A stretch of 64,000 nucleotides of DNA from CAYXLI01 sp964464925 (GTDB lineage: Bacteria; Acidobacteriota; Terriglobia; Bryobacterales; Bryobacteraceae): the NCBI GenBank assembly GCA_964464925.1, contig CAYXLI010000007.1, positions 124,001 through 188,000 of the forward strand, written 5' to 3'. The notes beneath the pieces were generated by a model. That model made no database searches and was not told where the DNA came from. It saw only the letters and a program-made list of their open reading frames with translations. The first letter of the stretch is position 1, and each line of letters starts with the position of its first letter. Positions 51,028 to 60,001 of this stretch are shown here, piece after piece. Both the position numbers and the translations under genes were made by a program.

Positions 51028-51765
51028 TTAAGGGGACCCGCATCCTGGCACGGCGAATTCCGCTACCAGCGGCAAGTGATCCGATGCCACCAGAGCCATC
51101 GGCGTGCGATGCACACTCACCTTTTCCAAACGAAGCGTCCCGTCATAGTAGACATGATCCAAATGGAGGAAGGGGAAGAATCCCGGATACGTGCGCCTGC
51201 GATTCAGGTGCAGTCTTAGGTCTGCACTCTCGAACTCGTTCGCCAGCATGCGCGTGGTCAGTCCGCGCGTCCATTCGTTGAAATCGCCTAGCACCACGCG
51301 CGGACCGGCCAGCAGCTTGCTCCGTAGCAACTCATCGTGCAGCAACTTGTACGCCTGCTTCTGCCGCTCGCGGAATCCCGTCCCTAGGTGAACGTTGAAA
51401 ACGTGGATAACCTGCTCCTCGGGCAATTCGATATCCACGCGAAGACAGCCTCGCTCTTCGCGGCCCGGCACGCTCACGTCATAATGGCAGCTCTCCCGCA
51501 CGGCGTACCTGCTGAGAACCGCGTTCCCATAAGCCAGTCCGGCGTGCTTCCGGGTTTCTCCATGCGTGTAGTGATATCCGAGCTGGTGCGCCAGATACCG
51601 GGCCTGGTCGTCACCATTCGGATCATCCAACCCGAGCACCTCCTGCAGAGCGATCACGTCAGCTTTCAACTGGTCCAGCACCTCGGCAATGCGTTGCGGG
51701 CGCACACGCCCGTCCATACCTTTGCATTTGTGAATGTTATACGTCGCGATACGAAGCAGAGCCAT
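51028..51765 (-). CDS. endonuclease/exonuclease/phosphatase (EEP) family protein
   Basis: About 245 residues from ATG 51765 with AGGA 9 nt upstream. The EEP catalytic residues can be traced: RIATYNIHKCKG (Asn), VIALQEVLGLD (Glu), NVHLGTGFRERQ (His), VVLGDFNEW (Asp, Asn), LDHVYYDG (Asp) and SDHLPLVAEF (Asp, His). Members cut DNA or hydrolyse phospholipid or inositol phosphates. Being upstream of uvrA with an 11-bp gap hints at a DNA role, but this short subgroup also has bacterial lipases and is not settled. Confidence 0.87.
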   Translation of the reverse strand: MALLRIATYNIHKCKGMDGRVRPQRIAEVLDQLKADVIALQEVLGLDDPNGDDQARYLAHQLGYHYTHGETRKHAGLAYGNAVLSRYAVRESCHYDVSVPGREERGCLRVDIELPEEQVIHVFNVHLGTGFRERQKQAYKLLHDELLRSKLLAGPRVVLGDFNEWTRGLTTRMLANEFESADLRLHLNRRRTYPGFFPFLHLDHVYYDGTLRLEKVSVHRTPMALVASDHLPLVAEFAVPGCGSP

Positions 51766-51783
51766 CAACTGTAGTCCTGTTCA

Positions 51784-52809
51784 TCAGACGCCTTGGCCCC
51801 GTGTCATGTTGCGGGAGCGTGCACGCCGCTGTTCCACGGGCTTCAATTCTTCCGGGTGGGATCGAACATAGGCCAGCAGGTGGTGGCGCTTTTGCCGCCC
51901 TCGCTTGCCCTCGAGCCTGGCGTCATCCAATCCCCGGAACAGCTCCGGCCGCGTCTCCATAACTCTCTCAAACAAAGAGACCCACCGCTTCTTTACCGTT
52001 GCGATGGTGAGACAGAGCTCGGCCGATAGTTCCGCATCTGTAAGTCCTCCCAGCGCGGCCGTCAGCAGCTCCTGATCCTCATCTCGAAGGTGGAGCACGG
52101 GTTCATGGTAGTGAAACAGCTTCGCCGATACGGAACCGGGAACTGGGAATGCATCTTCCGGCCTTGCAACAAGCAATGCGATCGGACTTCTGCCCGGCGC
52201 CATGCCGTCAAACACGCGGACCGTCCGCCACACGTTCGTTGCAAGGAGCAAGCGCATCTCCTCCGTGCTGGTAGCCTCCGCGATCATCCTGTGAATCCGA
52301 TATCCTTCATGCTCCTCCAGGAAGCGGAAGGACATAAGCATCTGGAGTTCGGAAGTCGCTACCGGATCGGGATTCTCCACCCAACCCACACACAGAATCA
52401 CGATGTCGAGACCGGCATGAGTATTGCCAGCGCGGAGCTCGGCTCCATTCAGAACGACTGAACGGCCGGCATCTATGCTCGCGATGATCCGCGCATTCAA
52501 TCCCTGCCTGGCGTTTGCAACCTCCTCGTCTGCAAAATCCCTGCGGACAAACACGCTGGCACCGAACCCCAAAATCGGACCGGCCTGATCGCGGGGATCG
52601 GATTGAATCACCACGGAATGGAAAGCGCTGCTGTGGATCATGTTTTTCCACGCTTCCACCGCGCGTTCCCATCCGATTAGTTCCGATCCAATGCTTGCGG
52701 GATCAACCCGAAGGCACTCCAGAAGGTCGGTTTCTCGCAGGTCGCGCCCGAACATCGGTCCGCCGTCATCTTTTAGAGTATTGCCTTGCTTCAAGCGGCT
52801 GTCTAGCAT
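51784..52809 (-). CDS. LuxR-type regulator with unrecognised N-terminal sensor region
   Basis: About 341 residues from ATG 52809. An open frame reaches 52992, but it overlaps the divergent gene start, so the shorter form is preferred. The first 240 residues show no named family; a stretch RSVVLNGAELRAGNTHAGLDIVILCVGW could be an alpha/beta sensor core. The C-terminal helix-turn-helix of the LuxR/GerE kind is DEDQELLTAALGGLTDAELSAELCLTIATVKKRWVSLFERV, followed by a basic tail (GKRGRQKRHHL). It is divergent from the vanadium-haloperoxidase-like gene with 34 bp between the start codons, so it may control that gene. Confidence 0.72.
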   Translation of the reverse strand: MLDSRLKQGNTLKDDGGPMFGRDLRETDLLECLRVDPASIGSELIGWERAVEAWKNMIHSSAFHSVVIQSDPRDQAGPILGFGASVFVRRDFADEEVANARQGLNARIIASIDAGRSVVLNGAELRAGNTHAGLDIVILCVGWVENPDPVATSELQMLMSFRFLEEHEGYRIHRMIAEATSTEEMRLLLATNVWRTVRVFDGMAPGRSPIALLVARPEDAFPVPGSVSAKLFHYHEPVLHLRDEDQELLTAALGGLTDAELSAELCLTIATVKKRWVSLFERVMETRPELFRGLDDARLEGKRGRQKRHHLLAYVRSHPEELKPVEQRRARSRNMTRGQGV

Positions 52810-52843
52810 AGCGCCACTGGCAATTACCTGGCAGGAGGCGAGC

Positions 52844-54199
52844 ATGCGATCCCTATGCATCTTAGCTGTTATGGCGGCGACAGTTGCCGCCCAATCGCAA
52901 GTGGAACCCAAAGGCGGCACGTGGAAGACTTGGGTGCTGGCAAGTGGCTCGCAAGTTCGTTTGGCCCCACCCCCAGACGCCGCCTCGACCAAGAGTGAAC
53001 TGGCTTGGATAAAAACATTCCAAGCTGGTTTGGATAGTGACGGGAAAGGGCAGATCGCCTACTGGGATCAGGGACCGGCTTCCTATCATTGGGTCCAATG
53101 GCTGCAACACCGGCTCAGTGACCAGATGAACGCCGGAACCGTCAGCAACCCCAGCGCACTCCGGCAGTTGGCGCTGCTCAATGTCGCCGTCTACGACGCC
53201 ATGGTGGCGGCGTGGGATAGTAAGTATTTCTACAACCGGCCGAAACCGGCCCAGGTGGACAGCGCATTTCACCCTCTGCTCAAGGGACCTGACGTGCCTT
53301 CCTACCCGAATGAGTTCGCGGTGGCCGCCGGAGCGGCAGCCGCGGTTCTGAAGTACCTCTACCCGAAGGACGCGCAGAGCATCCAGGATCTGGCAGAGGA
53401 AGCGGCTCGGTCGCGTGTGGCGGCTGGGGTCGCCTTTCCCAGTGATTCCTCCGCCGGGCTTCAGCTCGGCGCCCAGGTCGGTCAACGCGTCGTGGATTGG
53501 GCAAAATCCGACGGATCCGATGCCGTCTGGACCGGCTCGGTTCCCACAACTCCTGGATCCTGGAACGGTGCGAACCCTGTTTGCCCCTTATGCGGAACGT
53601 GGAAGCCTTGGGTTCTCACCAGTGGGAGCCAGTTCCGCTCAGGACCTCCTCTGGCGTACGACTCGCCTGAGAAGCAGGTAGAGTTGGCCATCATTCGGGC
53701 TCAGCCGCGCACTTTCTATGACACTTCGAAAGCCTTCTATTACCAGTCGCCCCCGGGTATCTTCTCTGACTGGTACAACTCCTCTCACACGGCCACATTC
53801 GAGGACCAATTGACTGGGAATTCGCTACGGTGTGCCCGTGCATTCGCTCTGATCAGCGTTGCCAGCTACGATTCGATGATCGCCGTCTTCGACACCAAGT
53901 ACACTTACTGGGCTATTCGGCCGGTCCAACTCGATCCGGCTCTGACCACGTTGTTTCCTACACCCAATCATCCCAGCTATCCCTCGGCTCATTCGGCGAT
54001 TTCTACGGCAACAATGGATGTGTTGGCCTACCTTTACCCGACCAGAGCGTTTACATTCCGCTCGATTGCAATCGAATCGGGGTGGTCCCGCATCGTGGCC
54101 GGAATTCACTTCCCAAGCGATATTGAGTCAGGCACGATTCTGGGGCACAAGGTCGGGCAGGCAGTGATCGACTGGGCAAATAGCGACGGTTCTCAATAG
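52844..54199 (+). CDS. exported PAP2 / vanadium-haloperoxidase-like protein with a degenerate duplicate half
   Basis: 451 residues from ATG 52844 with AGGAGG (52833-52838) 5 nt upstream. Signal peptide to about residue 17. The C-terminal half has the full vanadate/phosphate site: K352-x6-R359-P360, P380-S-A-H383, and S415-R416 with H422 and D426. The N-terminal half (about 24-226) repeats the same layout, with GTWK-WVL-SGSQ, PSYP and FPSD marks, but H383 is F158 and H422 is A197, so it is presumably inactive. Two such bundles are known in vanadium haloperoxidases. The protein is a phosphatase or haloperoxidase acting outside the cytoplasm. Confidence 0.87.
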   Translation: MRSLCILAVMAATVAAQSQVEPKGGTWKTWVLASGSQVRLAPPPDAASTKSELAWIKTFQAGLDSDGKGQIAYWDQGPASYHWVQWLQHRLSDQMNAGTVSNPSALRQLALLNVAVYDAMVAAWDSKYFYNRPKPAQVDSAFHPLLKGPDVPSYPNEFAVAAGAAAAVLKYLYPKDAQSIQDLAEEAARSRVAAGVAFPSDSSAGLQLGAQVGQRVVDWAKSDGSDAVWTGSVPTTPGSWNGANPVCPLCGTWKPWVLTSGSQFRSGPPLAYDSPEKQVELAIIRAQPRTFYDTSKAFYYQSPPGIFSDWYNSSHTATFEDQLTGNSLRCARAFALISVASYDSMIAVFDTKYTYWAIRPVQLDPALTTLFPTPNHPSYPSAHSAISTATMDVLAYLYPTRAFTFRSIAIESGWSRIVAGIHFPSDIESGTILGHKVGQAVIDWANSDGSQ

Positions 54200-54215
54200 A
54201 CTGGCTCGCCCGAAG

Positions 54216-55499
54216 CTATTGTTGTCTTTCCAAAATCCAGCCCAGCCCTTCGTGCATGCGCTCCCAGATAGGACGGCTCCGCCATTCTTCATAAGAGATG
54301 CTGCGGCTGTGTGACACATCGCGCACGAAATCCTCGTGCAGCCTTGCCGCTAGCGCTTCGTCGCGCACCGCCAGATTCACTTCGTCGTTGATTCCGAAGG
54401 AGCGATGATCGAAATTCGTGGACCCGACAGCGCACCATAGACCGTCCACAACCAGCGACTTCGTATGAATCATGGATGGCTTGTATTCGAAGATGCTGGC
54501 ACCTGCTTTGAGGAGATCGCCGTACAGACGCCGGCTGCTGCGCCGCGTCAACAGGTGGTCCGCATGCTTGCCCGGAGTAACGATTTTTACGTCGACTCCA
54601 CGGTCCCGGATCGCACAGATCAGTTCTTCCCGTACTGCGAAGTCGGGCAGAAAGTAGGGCGTGGTGATCTCGATTGAGCGCTCAGCGGAGGCGAGCAGAA
54701 TCTGGAACAACATCCGGCCGCGGGTGGACTGGCCCGAGGAGGGCGTGCTGTCCACCACCATCACCTCGGCATCGGCTTCCACACTCTCGAATGGGAAGTA
54801 TTCCGGCCCAGCCAGGATTTCTCCCGAAACCTCCAGCCAATTCTCCAGGAAAGCCGCTTGCATGTTCGTCACTGCTTCGCCTTCCACGCGAAACATCGTG
54901 TCGCGCCACTGCGGCATGCTTTGGGTGCCTACATACCAGTGGTCGGCAAAGCCCGCCCCGCCCAGAAAGCCGATTTTGCCGTCGATGATCAACAACTCGC
55001 GGTGCGTCCGGTTATTCATTCGCGGCAGGGTGTGCCAGCGGAACGGGTGATAGTATTCCACCCGCCCGCCTGCGTCCAGCAACTCGCGCATGTATCCTCG
55101 GGTCGTCATGAAACTACCAATTCCATCCAAGGTTACGTGCACGGCTACACCGGCACGGGCGCGCTCCGCCATGGCGCGTATGAATCGTTGTGCTACTTCC
55201 CCTCGCTGGAATATGTAGGCTTCCAGGTTGATGCTGCTTTTCGCCTGCGCAATCCCGGCAAGTTCCGCCGCATAGAACTTATCGCCGTTTGTCAGCACCT
55301 CGACCTGGGTATTCTTATGAATCTGGGCATCCGCGAACGCCGCCAGTATCTGGCAAAATTCCTGCGAATTGTGCGGGTGAGAGGGACGGCGGGTGATCTT
55401 GTAACGCAGGCCCGGTTCGAAGAGCGCCACAAACACCGTGAGCGCCTGCAGCGCAATCGCGATAACGGCAAGCACCACAAATGCAATGGAATCCGTCAC
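54216..55499 (-). CDS. cardiolipin synthase-like phospholipase D
   Basis: 427 residues from GTG 55499. A membrane helix (IAFVVLAVIAIALQALTVFVALF) leads the protein. The two phospholipase D motifs are H166-R-E168 (x4) D173 and H345-T-K347 (x4) D352. In the first the usual lysine is Glu. NFDHRSFGINDEVNLAV is the conserved segment after the second. The enzymes condense phosphatidylglycerols to cardiolipin. The K to E change could alter activity or belong to a group where it is normal. It is divergent from the M20 dipeptidase. Confidence 0.88.
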   Translation of the reverse strand: MTDSIAFVVLAVIAIALQALTVFVALFEPGLRYKITRRPSHPHNSQEFCQILAAFADAQIHKNTQVEVLTNGDKFYAAELAGIAQAKSSINLEAYIFQRGEVAQRFIRAMAERARAGVAVHVTLDGIGSFMTTRGYMRELLDAGGRVEYYHPFRWHTLPRMNNRTHRELLIIDGKIGFLGGAGFADHWYVGTQSMPQWRDTMFRVEGEAVTNMQAAFLENWLEVSGEILAGPEYFPFESVEADAEVMVVDSTPSSGQSTRGRMLFQILLASAERSIEITTPYFLPDFAVREELICAIRDRGVDVKIVTPGKHADHLLTRRSSRRLYGDLLKAGASIFEYKPSMIHTKSLVVDGLWCAVGSTNFDHRSFGINDEVNLAVRDEALAARLHEDFVRDVSHSRSISYEEWRSRPIWERMHEGLGWILERQQ

Positions 55500-55572
55500 G
55501 GCGTCACCCCCGCTCCATTCGACGTCGCAGGACCCAAACCTGTTACTTATCAGGGCCTTCCTGCTTCCAACT

Positions 55573-55578
55573 TATAAT
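55573..55578 (+). promoter_or_regulatory. -10 box of a possible leaderless dipeptidase-murJ transcript
   Basis: TATAAT lies 10 nt before ATG 55589 with no Shine-Dalgarno. The spacing is the same as at the cytochrome c gene. Confidence 0.5.
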
Positions 55579-55588
55579 AAGAGTTCCC

Positions 55589-56965
55589 ATGGCCACAGCC
55601 GTCGATTCCTTTGTTCAGGAGAACCGCGACCGGTTCCTTGATGAGTTGAAAGATTTCCTGAGAATTCCCAGCATCAGCACGCTGCCGGAAAACAAAGGCG
55701 ACGTCGAACTTGCGGCGGAGTTCGTCGCGCTGAGTCTTCGCAAAGCCGGGTTGGAGAGCGTCGAAATCATTCCTACCGCGGGGCATCCGCTCGTCTACGC
55801 CGAATGGATGCATGCACTCGGCAAACCGACCGTATTGCTATATGGCCACTACGACGTCCAGCCGCCCGATCCGTTGGAACTGTGGCACACGCCGCCATTT
55901 GAACCGGCCGAGCGGGACGGCAATCTGTACGCCCGCGGCTCGGCTGATGACAAAGGCCAGATGTACATGCATATCAAGGCGGTCGAGGCGCTGCTCGCAG
56001 TGAATGGCGCCCTGCCTTGTAACGTGAAATTCCTGATTGAAGGCGAGGAAGAGGTCGGCGGAGCCTCCATCGCCAACTACGTCCAGCACCATCAGAAGAA
56101 ACTGAAAGCCGACGTGGCTTTGGTCTCTGACACAGCGCTCTACGCCGAAGGAATCCCAACTCTGTGTATCGGCTTGAGAGGTCTGGTGTATACCGAAGTC
56201 GAATGCACAGGCCCTATGCGCGACCTCCACTCTGGTCTTTACGGCGGAGCGGCCCCCAATGCGGTCTACGCGCTAATCGAGATGCTCGCAAAGGCGAAGA
56301 CCAGCGACGGAGTCATCAGGCTCGATGGCTTTTACGATGACGTGGAAGCCCCGGCTCCGGCTGAACTGGCCAGTTGGCAAAGCCTTCCGTTCAGCGAGCA
56401 GGAGATGTTAAACAAAGAAGTCGGGTCAACTCAATTGACCGGCGAATCCGGTTACAGCGTTTTGGAGCGCGTCTGGGCCAGACCCACCATGGAGGTTCAT
56501 GGGATCGCAGGAGGCTTCACGGCCGCCGGTGCTAAGACTGTGATTCCGGCAAAGGCTACCGCAAAGGTGAGCTTCCGCCTCGTTCCCAACCAAGACCCGG
56601 AGAAGGTCATCGAAGCATGGAAGAAGTTCGTCGCAGGTCACACACCCCCCGGAACAAAAATGGAGGTTCGTGTTTTAAGCGGCGGCCCGGCCGTAATGGT
56701 GAATCCGGACTTCCCGGCCATCCAGCTTGCCGCCCAGGCGTTCGAAGAAGTCATGCATCGGCCTACGGTGTTTACGCGCTCCGGCGGATCGATCCCGATC
56801 GTTGGGGACTTCGCCCGTCACCTCGGAATTCCGACCATTCTCATGGGATTCGGCCTGCCGGATGACGGGTTGCACTCGCCGAACGAGAAGTACAAAATTT
56901 CTAACTTCTACACCGGCATTAGAACCGTGGCACATTTCCTCGAGTTGTACGGTCTCAGCTCGTAA
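55589..56965 (+). CDS. M20-family dipeptidase
   Basis: 458 residues from ATG 55589; upstream reading to 55481 gives no plausible protein. Zinc ligands and catalytic residues: GHYDVQ (H87, D89), GSADDKGQ (D120), and GEEEVGG (E153/E154). The lid domain holds MRDLHSGLYGGAAPNAVYALIEML, and the second metal side is in LHSPNEKYKI with its histidine. No signal peptide. It resembles the CNDP/PepV-like cytosolic dipeptidases. The gap to murJ is 6 bp, so both are on one transcript. Confidence 0.92.
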   Translation: MATAVDSFVQENRDRFLDELKDFLRIPSISTLPENKGDVELAAEFVALSLRKAGLESVEIIPTAGHPLVYAEWMHALGKPTVLLYGHYDVQPPDPLELWHTPPFEPAERDGNLYARGSADDKGQMYMHIKAVEALLAVNGALPCNVKFLIEGEEEVGGASIANYVQHHQKKLKADVALVSDTALYAEGIPTLCIGLRGLVYTEVECTGPMRDLHSGLYGGAAPNAVYALIEMLAKAKTSDGVIRLDGFYDDVEAPAPAELASWQSLPFSEQEMLNKEVGSTQLTGESGYSVLERVWARPTMEVHGIAGGFTAAGAKTVIPAKATAKVSFRLVPNQDPEKVIEAWKKFVAGHTPPGTKMEVRVLSGGPAVMVNPDFPAIQLAAQAFEEVMHRPTVFTRSGGSIPIVGDFARHLGIPTILMGFGLPDDGLHSPNEKYKISNFYTGIRTVAHFLELYGLSS

Positions 56966-56971
56966 TTTGTT

Positions 56972-58624
56972 TTGGCAACTACTACGCAAGAAAAAGCTCA
57001 GTCGAGCAGCATAGTCCGGTCCGCGGGAATCGTCTCGATCGCGGTCGCGATGAGCCGCGTCACCGGTCTCGTTCGCGAGCGCGTCATGGCCCAACTGTTC
57101 GGCGCCGGGCTTGCAAACGACGCATTCCAGATCGCCTTCCGGATTCCGAACCTCACCCGCGATCTTTTCGCCGAAGGTGCGCTCTCCTCCGCGTTCGTCC
57201 CCATCTTCACTGAGTACCTTACCCAGAAAGGCAAGAAGGAGGCCGCGCATCTGGCCAGCCTCGTAGGCACCGCGCTTTGCCTTATCGTGGGTGGATTCTG
57301 TGTGCTCGGAGTGGTGTTCAGCCCTGCGCTCGTGAAACTGTTCGCTGAAGGCTACACCGCCGTGCCCGGCAAGTTCGAATTGGCCGTCAGACTCACGCGG
57401 ATCATGTTCCCATTCCTTCTGCTGGTGGCGTTGGCAGCGCAGGCTATGGGAGTGCTGAACGCTTGCAACCAGTTCGGCGTTCCGGCAATGGCATCCACGT
57501 TCTTCAATATCGGTTCGCTGGTTTTCGGACTTTCGCTTGCGAAACTGTTCGGACCGAAGCTGGGCATTTCACCGATTGAAGGAATGGCCTACGGCGTCGT
57601 CATGGGCGGCGCATTACAACTGCTGTGGCAAATGCCGAGCCTTTGGAAGAACGGCTTCGGGTTTCGGCCCCGGTTCGATTGGTCGCATCCCGGTTTGCGG
57701 CGCATTTTCAGCTTAATGGGCCCGGCGATTCTCGGCAATGCGGCCGTCCAGATCAATGTGATGGTGAACAGCAATTTCGCCACCAGCATCTCCGATCCCA
57801 TACGGGGACACGATGGCCCTGTAAGCTGGCTGGGCTACGCTTTCCGCTTCATGCAATTGCCTCTGGGTCTGTTCGGCGTGGCGATTGCTTCGGCAACGCT
57901 GCCCGCCATCTCACGAAGCGCCGCAGCCAACAACATGGAAGAGTTCCGGCGCACGCTATCGCGCTCCCTGGGCATGGTGTTCCTGCTGACCGTGCCCTCT
58001 TCAGTTGGCCTCGCCGTGCTGGGGCAGTCGATCGTCGGTGCCATTTACCAGGTCGGCAAGTTCCAGCAGTACGATACCCAGCAGACAGCTTTGGCTTTGG
58101 CGTGTTACGCGATTGGCCTCGCCGGCTACTCGGCGGTAAAGGTGCTGAACCCCGCATTCTATGCGTTGAACGACGCACGCACGCCGATGATTATCAGCTT
58201 CGTTTCCATCGTCGTGAATTACGTGACGGCGACCCTCATGATCCGCGCGGCCAATTTCGGCCACGCGGGCCTCGCGCTCTCCACGTCGGTGGTCGCCATC
58301 GTCAGTTCGGTCGTGCTGTTCACGCTGATTCGCAAGCGCATCGGAGGCGTCTACGGCCGGAACTTGCGGGACAGCGTAATGAAGGTGTCGCTCGCGTCCG
58401 CTGTAATGGGAGCGACCATCTGGACCTCCAGCCAATTCATCTCGCACCAGTTCGGCCGCACTCTCCATGGCCGCCTTCTCGACCTGGCAGTTTCTATTCC
58501 GCTGGGACTTGCCGTTCTTTACTTCAGTTGCCGAATGCTGAAAATCGCGGAACTGGAAGTCGCGATAGCGTCCGTAGCCGGACCGTTACAACGGAGGCTG
58601 CCGTTTCTGCGTGCTAAGATTTGA
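56972..58624 (+). CDS. murJ: lipid II flippase MurJ
   Basis: 550 residues from TTG 56972; there is no ATG or GTG in frame at this end. About fourteen membrane helices are visible. MATE-like MurJ signatures: SRVTGLVRERVMAQLFGAG, DAFQIAFRIPNLTRDLFAEGALSSAFVPIF (the classic N-terminal MurJ motif) and RFMQLPLGLFGVAIASATLPAIS. The transporter flips lipid II for peptidoglycan synthesis. No Shine-Dalgarno is seen; translational coupling with the dipeptidase (6-bp gap) is likely. Confidence 0.95.
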   Translation: MATTTQEKAQSSSIVRSAGIVSIAVAMSRVTGLVRERVMAQLFGAGLANDAFQIAFRIPNLTRDLFAEGALSSAFVPIFTEYLTQKGKKEAAHLASLVGTALCLIVGGFCVLGVVFSPALVKLFAEGYTAVPGKFELAVRLTRIMFPFLLLVALAAQAMGVLNACNQFGVPAMASTFFNIGSLVFGLSLAKLFGPKLGISPIEGMAYGVVMGGALQLLWQMPSLWKNGFGFRPRFDWSHPGLRRIFSLMGPAILGNAAVQINVMVNSNFATSISDPIRGHDGPVSWLGYAFRFMQLPLGLFGVAIASATLPAISRSAAANNMEEFRRTLSRSLGMVFLLTVPSSVGLAVLGQSIVGAIYQVGKFQQYDTQQTALALACYAIGLAGYSAVKVLNPAFYALNDARTPMIISFVSIVVNYVTATLMIRAANFGHAGLALSTSVVAIVSSVVLFTLIRKRIGGVYGRNLRDSVMKVSLASAVMGATIWTSSQFISHQFGRTLHGRLLDLAVSIPLGLAVLYFSCRMLKIAELEVAIASVAGPLQRRLPFLRAKI

Positions 58625-58630
58625 TTACTT

Positions 58631-59374
58631 ATGAGCCCGGACATCCAAGCGGTGATTCGGATGCAATCTCTTGATTTAAAAGCAGCGGCGTTACAGAAAG
58701 AGATTGCGGAACTTCCGAAACACATCGCACAGATCGAAAAGGCCCTGGATCAGCACATTCGCAAACTGGACGCCGATCGCGCAGCGCTGGCGGCCAACCA
58801 GCGTGACCGAAAACGCCTGGAAGACGACATCAAGGTTCAGGATCAGAAGATCTCCAAGTTAAAAGATCAGACGCTGCAGGCAAAAACCAACGAGCAGTAT
58901 CGTGCATTCCAGCACGAGATCGAATTCTGCCAGAACGAGATTCGCAAGGCCGAGGACAAAATCCTCGAACTGATGAGCGAAGCCGAACCGCTCGACAAGA
59001 ACGTGAAGGCCGCCGAGCAGGCTCTCGCCAAAGAGAAAGAACATGTCGAACACGAGAAGAACCGCGCCCGGGAGCGCACGGCGCAGGATGAGAAGTTCCT
59101 GGCCGATGCAACGGCCGAGCGCAATCAAATCGCCTCGGGAATCGATAAGAAGCTGGTAACCGACTACGAACGCATCCGCAAGCGCTGGCATGGCGTGGCT
59201 ATCGCAGACGCCACCGACGGCCGCTGCGGCGCCTGTCAGATTAGCCTTCGCCCGCAGTATTTCCAGGACTTGAAGCGGGCGGAAAAAGTGATGTACTGCG
59301 AGAGCTGCGGCCGCATCCTTTACTACAACCCGCCGGTCAATCTCGAACACGAGATGCACCAGACCGTCAAGTAG
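58631..59374 (+). CDS. coiled-coil protein with C-terminal zinc ribbon (CT398 type)
   Basis: 247 residues. Residues 10-190 form a long coiled coil (LKAAALQKEIAELPKHIAQIEKALDQHIRKL and AEQALAKEKEHVEHEKNRARER). The end is a C4 zinc ribbon: DGRCGACQISLRPQYF and YCESCGRILYY. YRAFQHEIEFCQNEI is the conserved loop. The family is found in many bacteria; in Chlamydia the CT398 member binds sigma-54 and type III parts, but its wider task is open. It follows murJ by 6 bp. Confidence 0.9.
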   Translation: MSPDIQAVIRMQSLDLKAAALQKEIAELPKHIAQIEKALDQHIRKLDADRAALAANQRDRKRLEDDIKVQDQKISKLKDQTLQAKTNEQYRAFQHEIEFCQNEIRKAEDKILELMSEAEPLDKNVKAAEQALAKEKEHVEHEKNRARERTAQDEKFLADATAERNQIASGIDKKLVTDYERIRKRWHGVAIADATDGRCGACQISLRPQYFQDLKRAEKVMYCESCGRILYYNPPVNLEHEMHQTVK

Positions 59375-59491
59375 AAGCTTTTTCCGCCGGTTGAAACTTC
59401 AGGATTGCTTCCTGATGCGTCAGCACCGGCGTCTACCAGCGGCCAACGTTAAAATCGCTAAATTTCGGATCGTGAATCTAAGTATCTAGCG

Positions 59492-59497
59492 TATAAT
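59492..59497 (+). promoter_or_regulatory. -10 box of a possible leaderless cytochrome c transcript
   Basis: A perfect TATAAT ends 10 nt before ATG 59508. No Shine-Dalgarno is present. Confidence 0.5.
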
Positions 59498-59507
59498 ACG
59501 AAAACTT

Positions 59508-59897
59508 ATGAAACATCTTCGTTTGTTGCTACCGGTGTGTCTGGCAGTGGTGCCGTTTGCAATTGCTGCGGAAGATCCGTCGCCCGAGCACGTGAACTTG
59601 ATGAAGGAAATGGGCGCGCTGAGCGGCAAGATTCGTAAAGGCGAAGACGTAGAAGAAAGTGCGAAAAGAATGTCCGCTCTGGCGCAATCCGCCAGGGGCT
59701 TTTGGGAGAAGCGCTCTCCCGTTGCCAGCTCCGCTTTGAAGAACATGGTGCTTGCCTCCAACATGCTTGCGTCGGCGGCCGCAAACAAGGACACCGCGGC
59801 GATAACCGATGCAACGAAGATGCTGGGCGGCAGTTGCAAGAGCTGTCACGATCAGCACCGCGAAAAGGTCGGCGAAAACCAGTACAAGATTAAGTAG
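59508..59897 (+). CDS. exported class II cytochrome c (c'/c556 type)
   Basis: 129 residues. A signal peptide (LLLPVCLAVVPFAIA) ends near residue 21. The mature part is a four-helix bundle: HVNLMKEMGALSGKIRKG, VEESAKRMSALAQSARGFWEKRS and KNMVLASNMLASAAANKD. The haem-binding CKSCH (C110, C113, H114) is near the C-terminus, as in cytochromes c' and c556. A methionine in the first helix (M32 or M35) could be the sixth ligand. It is a periplasmic electron carrier of unknown partner, on its own transcript. Confidence 0.92.
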   Translation: MKHLRLLLPVCLAVVPFAIAAEDPSPEHVNLMKEMGALSGKIRKGEDVEESAKRMSALAQSARGFWEKRSPVASSALKNMVLASNMLASAAANKDTAAITDATKMLGGSCKSCHDQHREKVGENQYKIK

Positions 59898-59915
59898 TCC
59901 GCTATTGTGAAATCT

Positions 59916-59953
59916 GGGTGCCCTGGGCGGCGCTCATCGGCCACCCGGCACCC
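59916..59953. terminator. intergenic hairpin between convergent cytochrome c and GH29 genes
   Basis: GGGTGCC (59916-59922) pairs with GGCACCC (59947-59953), and inner GGG/CCC and GGC/GCC stems extend it to an 8-nt loop. It lies 18 bp after the cytochrome stop. It lacks a T tract, so it may protect 3' ends rather than terminate. Confidence 0.5.
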
Positions 59954-60001
59954 TGCTTCGCGGAAACGTGCGTGTAGTAAGTTGGAAGCGCAAAATATTC
60001 C

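Noticed and set aside
57625..58617. 330-codon plus-strand frame inside murJ
   Set aside because: Different frame within a complete murJ; H/R-rich product without domain.
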